Source: an uncultured Faecalibacterium sp. (GTDB lineage Bacteria > Bacillota > Clostridia > Oscillospirales > Ruminococcaceae). From it: a stretch of DNA of 9,122 nt. How positions within the stretch are numbered: position 1 is the first letter of the stretch; each line of letters begins with the position of its first letter. Made by a program: the position numbers and the translations under genes. This document shows, in pieces, positions 1 to 6,370 of the stretch. The stretch lies in assembly GCA_934525405.1 (NCBI GenBank), contig CAKSZF010000056.1:1-9122 (forward strand), in the 5' to 3' direction. Under the pieces are notes generated by a model. That model ran no database searches. It was not told where the DNA came from and was given only the letters and a program-made list of their open reading frames with translations.

Positions 1-1662
1 GGGCAGGATGTGCTGGCCAGCCGGGTGCAGAAGCTGCTGCCCGGGCTGGATCTGCAGCTGTGCCGCAAGCGTGAGGGGCAGCTGCTGACCCTTGCCGACG
101 GCTACTGGAGCGTGCACAGCTCCACTGTGCCCGGCGAAGCCGAAAGCATGACTCTGCTGGTGCTGAACGAGGAGACCGAGCTGCGCCGCATCGAGGCAGA
201 GTATAAGGCCAGCCGTCCGGGGTATCTTGCCTTTCAGCTGGACGGCTACGATGACGTGTTCGGGGACCTGATGGACAGCGAGCGCGCCCGCCTGCTGGAG
301 GGCGTCAACCGCATTCTGGAGGAGATGATCGGGCGCGGCAGCGGTTTTCTGCGCCGGGTAGGCAGCGGCGGTCGCTATATCGCCGTGGTGGAGGAGCGCC
401 AGCTGGAGCAGTTCTCCAACCGTGGTTACGATGTGCTGGATAAGATCCGTGCATTGGACCCCGGCGTGAGCCTTTCGATGTCCATTGGTATCGGACGCGG
501 TGCACGCACCCTGCGGGAAGCGCAGGATATGGCCGAGCACGCGCTGGATATGGCGCAGGGACGCGGCGGCGATCAGGCCGCTGAGATGACGCTGGACGGC
601 TTTACCTTCTACGGCGGCGTGAGCCACGGTGTGGAAAAGCGCAGCAAGGTGCGCAGCCGCCTTGTGGCCGACCAGCTGGTCAAACTGATCAAAGAGGCCG
701 ACCATGTGGTCATCATGGGCCATCGCATGAGTGATCTGGATGCCATCGGCGCAGCCGAGGGCGTGCTGCGCATTTGTAAAATTTGCGATGTACCGGCGGT
801 CATCGCCGTCCGGCGGGACGCTACGCTGGCGGCAAGCCTGATCGATGCGCTGTGCAAGGCGGGGCAGAAGGATGACTTCATCGACCCCAAGGACGCCCTG
901 CCCATCATCTCCAAGCGTACCCTGTGCATCGTGGTGGATACATATCAGGTGGGCCTTGTGGAAAGCAAGGACATTCTGGAAAAATGCGGCAAGGTGGCCA
1001 TCATCGACCACCACCGCAAGGGCGTGGGCTACATCGAGAACCCGGCGCTGGTCTGCCACGAGCCCTATTCCTCCTCGGCCAGTGAGCTGGTCACCGAGCT
1101 TTTGCAGTATGTGGGCGAGCGGGACGACAAGCCCAACCGCATTGAAGCCGAAGGTCTGCTTGCCGGTATCCTGCTGGATACGCAGGACTTTACCCTGCAC
1201 ACCGGTGTGCGCACCTTTGAAGCCGCTGCTGCACTGCGCCGCTACGGCGCAGAGACCGAGCGGGTGCGCAGGCTATTCGATGTGACCATGGTGGAGTACA
1301 ATGCCAAGGCCGATCTGGTGGAAAAGGCACAGATGTACAAGAACTGCGCCATCTCCATCGGCGGCGAGGTCGCCCCGGAAGCCCGGGTTGCCATTGCGCA
1401 GGCCGCTAATGATTTGCTTCGCATTCAGGGCGTGGACGCCAGCTTTGTGGCAGTGCAGGTGGGCAATGGGGTAAACATCTCTGCCCGCAGTATGGGTGCG
1501 GTGAACGTGCAGGTGATCATGGAGTCGCTGGGCGGCGGCGGTCATCAGACTATGGCAGCAGCCCAGCTGAAGCATATCACCCCGCAGGCGGCACGCAGCC
1601 GCATTCAGGATGCCATCGACCAATATTATCTCTCCCAGAAAAAGACTACGCCGGAAGCATGA
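1..1662 (+). CDS. gdpP: Cyclic-di-AMP phosphodiesterase GdpP (DHH/DHHA1 family), 5' truncated by the window edge
   Basis: The reading frame is open from base 1 to the TGA at 1660-1662, so the gene starts upstream; 553 codons are visible of the roughly 650 usual for GdpP. The missing part should hold two membrane helices and the start of the PAS domain. In order: a PAS remnant (to about 200), a degenerate GGDEF domain (about 205-600; the signature is replaced by S-G-G-R-Y near 364-378, as expected in this family), then DHH and DHHA1. Visible metal-site residues are His at 721, Asp at 733 and 739 (H-x3-D-x-D), Asp at 937, the D-H-H triplet at 1006-1014 and Asp at 1177. The DHHA1 substrate motif GGGGH is at 1531-1545. 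The family is a membrane protein that hydrolyses c-di-AMP to pApA, setting potassium, osmotic and cell-wall homeostasis. All catalytic residues appear intact. The order before rplI-dnaB matches B. subtilis, which supports the call. Confidence 0.95.
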   Translation, partial: GQDVLASRVQKLLPGLDLQLCRKREGQLLTLADGYWSVHSSTVPGEAESMTLLVLNEETELRRIEAEYKASRPGYLAFQLDGYDDVFGDLMDSERARLLEGVNRILEEMIGRGSGFLRRVGSGGRYIAVVEERQLEQFSNRGYDVLDKIRALDPGVSLSMSIGIGRGARTLREAQDMAEHALDMAQGRGGDQAAEMTLDGFTFYGGVSHGVEKRSKVRSRLVADQLVKLIKEADHVVIMGHRMSDLDAIGAAEGVLRICKICDVPAVIAVRRDATLAASLIDALCKAGQKDDFIDPKDALPIISKRTLCIVVDTYQVGLVESKDILEKCGKVAIIDHHRKGVGYIENPALVCHEPYSSSASELVTELLQYVGERDDKPNRIEAEGLLAGILLDTQDFTLHTGVRTFEAAAALRRYGAETERVRRLFDVTMVEYNAKADLVEKAQMYKNCAISIGGEVAPEARVAIAQAANDLLRIQGVDASFVAVQVGNGVNISARSMGAVNVQVIMESLGGGGHQTMAAAQLKHITPQAARSRIQDAIDQYYLSQKKTTPEA

Positions 1663-1684
1663 CCGGAAAAAGAGGAATAAAAGC

Positions 1685-2788
1685 ATGAAACAGTACGATT
1701 ATCTCATCGTTGGCGCCGGTCTGTTCGGTGCCGTGTTTGCCCACGAGGCCAAAAAGGCGGGCAAAAAGTGTCTGGTCGTTGATAAGCGCGACCATATCGC
1801 GGGCAACATCTACACCGAGAATGTGGAGGGCATCAATGTGCACCGCTATGGCGCGCATATCTTCCACACCAACAATAAGGCTGTGTGGCAGTATGTGAAC
1901 CAGTTTGCAGAGTTCAACCGCTATACCAACAGCCCGGTGGCCAACTACCACGGCCAGATCTACAACCTGCCCTTCAACATGAACACCTTCAACAAGATGT
2001 GGGGTGTTGTGACCCCTGCCGAGGCCAAGGCGAAAATTGAGGAGCAGAAAGCTGCTGCGGGCATCACCGACCCGCAGAACCTCGAAGAGCAGGCCATCAG
2101 CCTTGTGGGCACCGATATCTACGAAAAGCTTATCAAGGGTTACACCGGCAAGCAGTGGGGACGGCCCTGCACCGAGCTGCCCGCCTTTATCATCAAGCGC
2201 CTGCCGGTGCGCTTCACCTACGACGACAACTACTTCAACGCCCTGTATCAGGGCATCCCCAATGGCGGCTACACCGCCATGGTGGAAAAGATGCTGGCTG
2301 ATACCGAGGTGCGTCTGAACGTGGATTATCTGGCCGACAAGGCTGCGCTGGACGCACTGGCTGAGAAGGTGGTCTACACCGGCCCGGTGGATGCCTACTT
2401 CGGCTACCGTCTGGGTGCTTTGCAGTACCGCAGCGTCCGCTTTGAGACCGAGGTGCTGGACACCGACAACTATCAGGGCAACGCGGTGGTCAACTACACC
2501 GATGCTGAGACCCCCTATACCCGCATCATCGAGCACAAGCACTTCGAGTTCGGCACCCAGCCCAAGACCGTCATCAGCCGGGAGTACAGTGCCGAGTGGA
2601 AAAAGGGCGACGAGCCCTACTATCCCGTCAATGACGAGAAGAACGGTGCGCTGTATGCACAGTACAAGGCACTGGCCGATGCCGAGCCGGGCGTGATTTT
2701 CGGCGGCCGTCTGGGCGAGTATAAGTACTACGATATGGACAAGGTCATCGAGGTGGCGCTGGACGTTGCCGCAAAGGAACTGGCATAA
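1685..2788 (+). CDS. glf: UDP-galactopyranose mutase
   Basis: Encodes 367 aa, the normal length for bacterial UDP-galactopyranose mutase, a flavoenzyme that interconverts UDP-galactopyranose and UDP-galactofuranose, the donor for galactofuranose-containing surface glycans. The N-terminus carries the FAD dinucleotide fold GxGxxG (G10, G12, G15), then V-D-K-R-D at about 32-36 and an R-Y-G-A-H-I-F-H-T segment near 55-63. The middle has the family motif G-K-Q-W-G (155-159, with the active-site Trp W158) and K-R-L-P-V-R (171-176). The C-terminus has the flavin-binding G-G-R-L-G-E-Y (340-346) followed by YYDMD. ATG 1685 was chosen because GAGGA at 1672-1676 lies 8 nt upstream and the Rossmann motif follows at once. 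It begins 22 nt after gdpP, so cotranscription is likely. No glycosyltransferase or other sugar-nucleotide gene is in the window, and glf is not part of the usual gdpP-rplI-dnaB block. No + strand terminator with a T-tract follows it. Confidence 0.95.
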   Translation: MKQYDYLIVGAGLFGAVFAHEAKKAGKKCLVVDKRDHIAGNIYTENVEGINVHRYGAHIFHTNNKAVWQYVNQFAEFNRYTNSPVANYHGQIYNLPFNMNTFNKMWGVVTPAEAKAKIEEQKAAAGITDPQNLEEQAISLVGTDIYEKLIKGYTGKQWGRPCTELPAFIIKRLPVRFTYDDNYFNALYQGIPNGGYTAMVEKMLADTEVRLNVDYLADKAALDALAEKVVYTGPVDAYFGYRLGALQYRSVRFETEVLDTDNYQGNAVVNYTDAETPYTRIIEHKHFEFGTQPKTVISREYSAEWKKGDEPYYPVNDEKNGALYAQYKALADAEPGVIFGGRLGEYKYYDMDKVIEVALDVAAKELA

Positions 2789-2817
2789 AGAGCGTAACTG
2801 CCCCGGGTCACCGCCGC

Positions 2818-2870
2818 AAAAAAAGGCGTCCCCTTGGGGGAGCTGTCACCGCAGGCGACTGAGGGGGTAG
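2818..2870. repeat. Palindrome-rich intergenic repeat-like element (dispersed repeat or small MITE candidate)
   Basis: An A7 run (2818-2824) is followed by two nested inverted repeats: TCCCC (2829-2833) against GGGGA (2837-2841), and GTCACC (2845-2850) against GGCGAC (2854-2859) around a GCA loop, with one A-C mismatch. It ends in TGAGGGGGT (2860-2868). From memory, a near-identical motif recurs between genes in Faecalibacterium and related Clostridia, usually with GGTGAC closing the second stem. Only one copy is in this window, so its repeat nature is recalled, not shown. Read on the - strand, the first hairpin is followed within 4 nt by T7, so it could weakly terminate antisense transcription. 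Boundaries are approximate. Confidence 0.6.
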
Positions 2871-2912
2871 GTGTGCAGCAAAAGGACATTTGAAATGCTG
2901 CCCCGCTTCCTC

Positions 2913-2941
2913 TTGCCCAAAAACGACAAATGCGCTATACT
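2913..2941 (+). promoter_or_regulatory. Sigma-A type promoter for rplI
   Basis: TTGCCC (2913-2918, 4 of 6 matches to TTGACA) and TATACT (2936-2941, 5 of 6 matches to TATAAT) are separated by exactly 17 nt. The site lies 50 nt upstream of the rplI ATG in a locally AT-rich patch, just after the repeat element. A start site near 2948 would give a leader of about 44 nt. The match is by eye and has not been scored against a trained model. Confidence 0.7.
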
Positions 2942-2956
2942 ATTACTATAAGACTG

Positions 2957-2972
2957 CACCGGTTTTCCGGTG
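2957..2972 (+). promoter_or_regulatory. Stem-loop in the rplI 5' leader
   Basis: A perfect 6-bp inverted repeat, CACCGG (2957-2962) and CCGGTG (2967-2972), encloses a TTTT loop. It lies between the predicted promoter and the rplI Shine-Dalgarno AGGGA (2980-2984), with 7 nt between hairpin and ribosome site. No T-tract follows, so it is not a terminator. It could protect the 5' end of the mRNA or be a protein-binding site; either is inference. Confidence 0.5.
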
Positions 2973-2991
2973 AGAAGTGAGGGATACTATC

Positions 2992-3447
2992 ATGAAAGTG
3001 ATTCTGAAGCAGGATATCAAGGGCATTGGCAAGAAGGACGAGATCCACGAGGTCTCCGACGGTTACGCCCGCAACTACCTGTTCCCGCGCAAGCTGGCCG
3101 CTGTGGCAGATGCCAGCGCTGTGAACATGGCCCGCGGCAAGGAGGCCGCAGCCGATTTCCACGAGGCTGAGAATGTGGCAGCCGCCAAGGCTCTGGCTGC
3201 TAAGATCGAAGGCAAGACCGTGACCATCAAGGCCAAGGGCGGCGCATCCGGTCGTCTGCACGGCAAGGTGACCGGCAAGGAAGTTGCCGAGGCACTGGCT
3301 GCACTGGCAGGTGCACCCATCGACAAAAAGAAGATCGAGCTGGAGACCAAGGACATCAAGGATGCCGGCGTGTTCAACGGCAAGGTCCGTCTGTACGTTG
3401 GCGTCGTGGCTTCCTTCAAGATCCAGGTGGAAGTGGAACAGGCCTGA
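2992..3447 (+). CDS. rplI: 50S ribosomal protein L9
   Basis: Encodes 151 aa, against about 149 for L9 in E. coli and Geobacillus. L9 binds 23S rRNA near the L1 stalk base and reaches out from the large subunit; it helps keep the reading frame. The N-terminal rRNA-binding domain with the L9 signature is at 11-36 (G-I-G-K-K-D, then DGYARNYL and FPRKLA). It is followed by the Ala/Lys/Glu-rich connecting helix (about 41-72) and the C-terminal domain from about 74, with G-K-V-T-G near 91-95. ATG 2992 is preceded by AGGGA (2980-2984) at 7-nt spacing. A GTG at 2977 in frame is rejected because it would put this ribosome site inside the gene. The gene has its own promoter and leader hairpin, and a terminator 14 nt after its stop codon. 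It sits before dnaB as in most Firmicutes. Confidence 0.97.
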   Translation: MKVILKQDIKGIGKKDEIHEVSDGYARNYLFPRKLAAVADASAVNMARGKEAAADFHEAENVAAAKALAAKIEGKTVTIKAKGGASGRLHGKVTGKEVAEALAALAGAPIDKKKIELETKDIKDAGVFNGKVRLYVGVVASFKIQVEVEQA

Positions 3448-3461
3448 TCTGTGTGCCGTTT

Positions 3462-3490
3462 GCGCCCCCTCACAGCAGGGGGCGCTTTTT
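3462..3490 (+). terminator. Intrinsic terminator or attenuator between rplI and dnaB
   Basis: A perfect 9-bp GC-rich stem, GCGCCCCCT (3462-3470) pairing with AGGGGGCGC (3477-3485), has a 6-nt loop (CACAGC) and a following T5 (3486-3490). It starts 14 nt after the rplI stop. No convincing promoter lies between it and the dnaB ATG at 3534, so it probably acts as a partial terminator that lowers dnaB-tilS expression relative to the ribosomal gene. The short T-tract, broken by GG, fits incomplete termination. Confidence 0.85.
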
Positions 3491-3533
3491 GGCTTTACAG
3501 GATGCTTTGGATTTTGAATAAGGAAAAACTACT

Positions 3534-4934
3534 ATGCCGAACGAACGACGTTATTCCAATGAACTGAATCTGGAAAGCGTGGGCATCAATCTGCCCTACA
3601 ATATGCAGGCAGAGCAGAGCGTGCTGGGCGCGGTGCTGCTCAAGCCCGACACCCTGACCGATCTTGTGGAGATCATCAAGCCGGAAATGTTCTATACCCG
3701 GCAGAACGCCCAGATCTGGACTGAGATGCTGCGCCTGTTCACCAACGACCAGACCATCGATTTTGTTACCCTGCTGGATGCGGTGGTGTCCGATGGCGTC
3801 TTCCCCAGCGCAGACGAGGCCAAGATCTACTTGACCGGTCTGGCAGAAACGGTGCCCAGCATCTCCAACGTAAAGGCCTATGCCCAGATCGTGCAGGAAA
3901 AATATCTGGTGCGCCAGCTGATGGGGGTCGCCAAGGACATCTTGCAGGACGCCGGGGACGAGCCGGACGCCGACCTTCTGCTGGAAAACGCTGAGCAGCG
4001 CATCTACGAGATCCGCTCCGGCCGCGATTCCAGCGCCCTGACCCCGCTTTCGTCCAGCATGGTGGAAACGCTGACCAACCTGCAAAAGATCAGCGGCCCG
4101 GATGCGGATAAGTACAAGGGCATCCCCACCGGATTCCGTCTGCTGGATACCGTGCTTACTGGTCTTGGCCGCGGAGATCTGATCATTCTGGCAGCCCGCC
4201 CCGGTATGGGTAAGACCAGCTTTGCGCTGAATATCGCCACCCGCGTGGCCATGCAGCAAAAGGTGCCGGTGGCTATCTTCAGCTTGGAAATGACCAAGGA
4301 GCAGCTGACCAACCGTATCCTCTCGTCTGAGGCCGGAATCGACAGTCAGGCCTTCCGTACCGGTGCGCTGCGCGCCGAGGACTGGGAGTATCTGGCACTG
4401 GCTACCGAAAAACTACACGATGCACCGATCTATATGGACGATACCTCCGGTATCACCATCACCGAGATGAAGGCCAAGATCCGCCGGGTGAATCAGGACC
4501 CTGCCCGCCCCAACGTGGGCCTGATCGTCATCGACTATTTACAGCTGATGACCACCGGCCAGCGCAGCGAGAACCGCGTGCAGGAGATCAGCTCCATCAC
4601 CCGAAACCTGAAGATCATGGCAAAGGAGCTGAATGTGCCCATCATCGCGCTGAGCCAGCTGTCCCGTGCGGTGGAAAAGCAGGGCAACAACTCCAGCCAC
4701 CGCCCGCAGCTTTCGGACCTGCGCGATTCCGGTTCCATCGAGCAGGACGCGGACTGCGTTCTGTTTTTGTACCGCGATTCCTACTACGCCAGCCAGAACC
4801 CGGACGGTGCCGAGGTGGATGCCGATACCGCCGAGTGCATCGTGGCAAAGAACCGTCACGGCGAGACCAGTACCGTGCCGCTGGGCTGGGATGGTGCCCA
4901 CACCCGCTTTATGGATGTGGACTTCAAGCGCTGA
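3534..4934 (+). CDS. dnaB: Replicative DNA helicase DnaB
   Basis: Encodes 466 aa, a normal length for the hexameric 5'-3' helicase that unwinds DNA at the replication fork and recruits primase (the B. subtilis counterpart is named DnaC). The N-terminal DnaB domain spans about 18-120, then a linker and the RecA-like C-terminal domain from about 190. Visible motifs: Walker A ARPGMGKTS (221-229), FSLEM (249-253), Walker B LIVIDYLQLM (330-339), S-Q-L-S-R (374-378), and the DNA-loop segment SDLRDSGSIEQDAD (394-407). AKNRHGE (438-444) follows near the end. No intein or frameshift is seen. ATG 3534 is preceded by AAGGA (3520-3524) at 9-nt spacing. A loop between VE (380-381) and RP (390-391) is 8 residues, against 5 in E. 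coli DnaB as I recall it. The stop codon overlaps the tilS start. Expression probably comes from readthrough of the upstream terminator. Confidence 0.98.
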   Translation: MPNERRYSNELNLESVGINLPYNMQAEQSVLGAVLLKPDTLTDLVEIIKPEMFYTRQNAQIWTEMLRLFTNDQTIDFVTLLDAVVSDGVFPSADEAKIYLTGLAETVPSISNVKAYAQIVQEKYLVRQLMGVAKDILQDAGDEPDADLLLENAEQRIYEIRSGRDSSALTPLSSSMVETLTNLQKISGPDADKYKGIPTGFRLLDTVLTGLGRGDLIILAARPGMGKTSFALNIATRVAMQQKVPVAIFSLEMTKEQLTNRILSSEAGIDSQAFRTGALRAEDWEYLALATEKLHDAPIYMDDTSGITITEMKAKIRRVNQDPARPNVGLIVIDYLQLMTTGQRSENRVQEISSITRNLKIMAKELNVPIIALSQLSRAVEKQGNNSSHRPQLSDLRDSGSIEQDADCVLFLYRDSYYASQNPDGAEVDADTAECIVAKNRHGETSTVPLGWDGAHTRFMDVDFKR

Positions 4935-6370
4935 TGGATACCGCGATTCTTGCCCGGGTGGAGGATTTCTGCACCCGGGAGGGGCTTTTGCAGTCCGGCA
5001 CACCGCTGCGGCTGGCGGCGGCAGTCTCCGGCGGAGCGGACAGCATGGCACTGCTGCTCTTGCTGCAGCAGTTGCAGCCAAGGTTCGGTTATACGCTCTC
5101 TGCCTGCCATGTGAACCACGGTCTGCGCGGGCAGAACGCCGACCGGGACGAGGCCTTTGTGCGGGCGGAATGTGCCCGCTTGGGCGTGCCGCTGCGGGTG
5201 TTCCATGCCGCAGAGCTGGCAGTGCCCCCGGCGCACGCCGGGGAGGACTGGGCGCGCCGTCTGCGCTACACGGCCTTTGCGCAGCTGCAAGGGCAGGGGA
5301 TAGATGCCATCGCTACGGCCCATACTGCAAATGACCAGGCCGAAACGCTGCTGCTGCGGCTGGCGCGCGGCACCGGGCTGCACGGGGCGGGCGGCATCCG
5401 GCCAAGGCGCGGATGCTACCTGCGTCCGCTGCTTTGTCTGAGCCGTGCCGAGACCGAGGCCGTCTGCCGGGCGGCGGGGCAGCCGTGGGTCACCGATGAG
5501 ACCAACGATACCGATGCCTACGCCCGCAACCGGCTGCGCCACAGCGCTCTGCCTGCGCTGGAAAGCACCAACGCAGCGGCGGTGCAGAATCTGGCACGGT
5601 TCTGTGAGAAGGCTGCGCGGGCGGATGCCTACCTTGCCGCCGGGGCTGCAAAGCTTCTGGCGGCGGCACGCCTGCCCGGCGCAGAACCGGCGTGGCAGCT
5701 GGCACCTTTGCAGGCGGCAGACCCGCTGCTGCTGGAAACTGCGCTGCACAGCCTTGTGGCTCCGGTGCGGGACGCAGAGGAAAAATATGTGCAGCTGCTG
5801 TGTGCCGTGGTGCGGCAGGGCAGCGGCGCAGTACAACTGACCGGACAGGTGCGTTTCTGCGCCGGGAACGGCTGTCTGCGGCAGGAAACGCTGCCGCAAG
5901 CACTGCCCCGGCAGCCGGAGAGCGCACCGCAGCAGCTGCCCTTTTTGCCCGAGAAACAGCCGGAATTCCGGTTGCGCGGGGGCTGGAAAGGGAAAGCAGA
6001 GCTGTTAACAGCCGATTTTGAAGAAAAAATACAAGTCGTTCATAAAAAAGACTTAAAAAATCGGGCGGATTATGCTAGAATAACTACGTTGTACACTGGC
6101 CTTGTGCTGCGCGCCCGACAGCCGGGAGACCGCTTCCGGCCTGCGGGGCGGGGCTTGAGCAAACCACTGCGCAAGTGGATGAACGAGGTCGGTGTCCCGA
6201 ACGAACTGCGGGATACGCTGCCGCTGCTTGCCAGCGGAAGCGAAATTTTATGGGTGTGTGGAGAAGGCTTTGCCGATGGCCTTGCACCGGACACGGAAAG
6301 CAGATGGATCCTGCACTTGGATGCAGAGATCGAAACACAGGAGGAAAAAACAAATGAGTATGCACGATGA
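4934..6370 (+). CDS. tilS: tRNA(Ile)-lysidine synthetase
   Basis: Encodes 478 aa. TilS uses ATP to attach lysine to C34 of the CAU-anticodon tRNA-Ile, so that it reads AUA instead of AUG; it is essential in most bacteria. Seen: the PP-loop SGGADS (32-37), CHVNHGLRG (58-66), the TAHTANDQAETLLLRL segment (128-143), and the conserved D-E-T-N-D-T-D-x-Y-x-R-N-x-x-R stretch (188-202). The C-terminal TilS domain has RARQPGDRF (393-401), K-P-L-R-K-W (410-415) and GVPNELRD (420-427). ATG 4934 shares its A with the dnaB stop, and the PP-loop then falls at the expected distance from the N-terminus. No Shine-Dalgarno is visible before it, so translation is probably coupled to dnaB. Codons 361-387 form an AT-rich island with ATA, TTA and AGA codons that differ from the rest of the gene and contain a likely promoter. 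Confidence 0.96.
   Translation: MDTAILARVEDFCTREGLLQSGTPLRLAAAVSGGADSMALLLLLQQLQPRFGYTLSACHVNHGLRGQNADRDEAFVRAECARLGVPLRVFHAAELAVPPAHAGEDWARRLRYTAFAQLQGQGIDAIATAHTANDQAETLLLRLARGTGLHGAGGIRPRRGCYLRPLLCLSRAETEAVCRAAGQPWVTDETNDTDAYARNRLRHSALPALESTNAAAVQNLARFCEKAARADAYLAAGAAKLLAAARLPGAEPAWQLAPLQAADPLLLETALHSLVAPVRDAEEKYVQLLCAVVRQGSGAVQLTGQVRFCAGNGCLRQETLPQALPRQPESAPQQLPFLPEKQPEFRLRGGWKGKAELLTADFEEKIQVVHKKDLKNRADYARITTLYTGLVLRARQPGDRFRPAGRGLSKPLRKWMNEVGVPNELRDTLPLLASGSEILWVCGEGFADGLAPDTESRWILHLDAEIETQEEKTNEYAR
6053..6081 (+). promoter_or_regulatory. Probable promoter inside tilS, driving hpt-ftsH
   Basis: TTAAAA (6053-6058) and TAGAAT (6076-6081, 5 of 6 matches to TATAAT) are 17 nt apart, and TG at 6073-6074 forms an extended -10 (TGCTAGAAT). 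The surrounding stretch (about 6015-6095) is much richer in A and T than the rest of tilS. Transcripts would start near 6088, about 266 nt upstream of the hpt ATG, and would include the 3' part of tilS. Confidence 0.6.

Noticed and set aside
358..384. Loss of the GGDEF signature in GdpP as a defect.
   Set aside because: A degenerate GGDEF domain is normal in GdpP; the catalytic work is done by the intact DHH/DHHA1 domains.
1646..2542. A 298-codon open frame on the - strand opposite glf.
   Set aside because: Shadow of a conserved gene, with no recognisable motif and no ribosome site that I could support.
2977..2991. An in-frame GTG five codons before the rplI ATG.
   Set aside because: It would place the ribosome site AGGGA inside the gene. 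ATG 2992 gives the standard L9 N-terminus MKVILKQD.
2789..2991. A riboswitch or T-box in the glf-rplI gap.
   Set aside because: The predicted rplI leader is only about 44 nt with one small hairpin, and I recognise no conserved riboswitch core. The upstream palindromes fit a repeat element better.
3494..3522. Possible promoter before dnaB (TTTACA at 3494-3499).
   Set aside because: No acceptable -10 lies at the right distance; GAATAA at 16 nt is poor and would leave almost no leader before the ATG.
4856..5899. A 347-codon open frame on the - strand opposite tilS.
   Set aside because: Antisense to conserved TilS motifs; composition (Arg, Gln, Pro rich) fits a shadow frame.
6024..6060. A-runs in tilS as a programmed frameshift site.
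   Set aside because: The runs are up to A6, but the frame stays open and reads straight into the conserved C-terminal TilS domain. The alternative promoter explanation accounts for the AT-richness.
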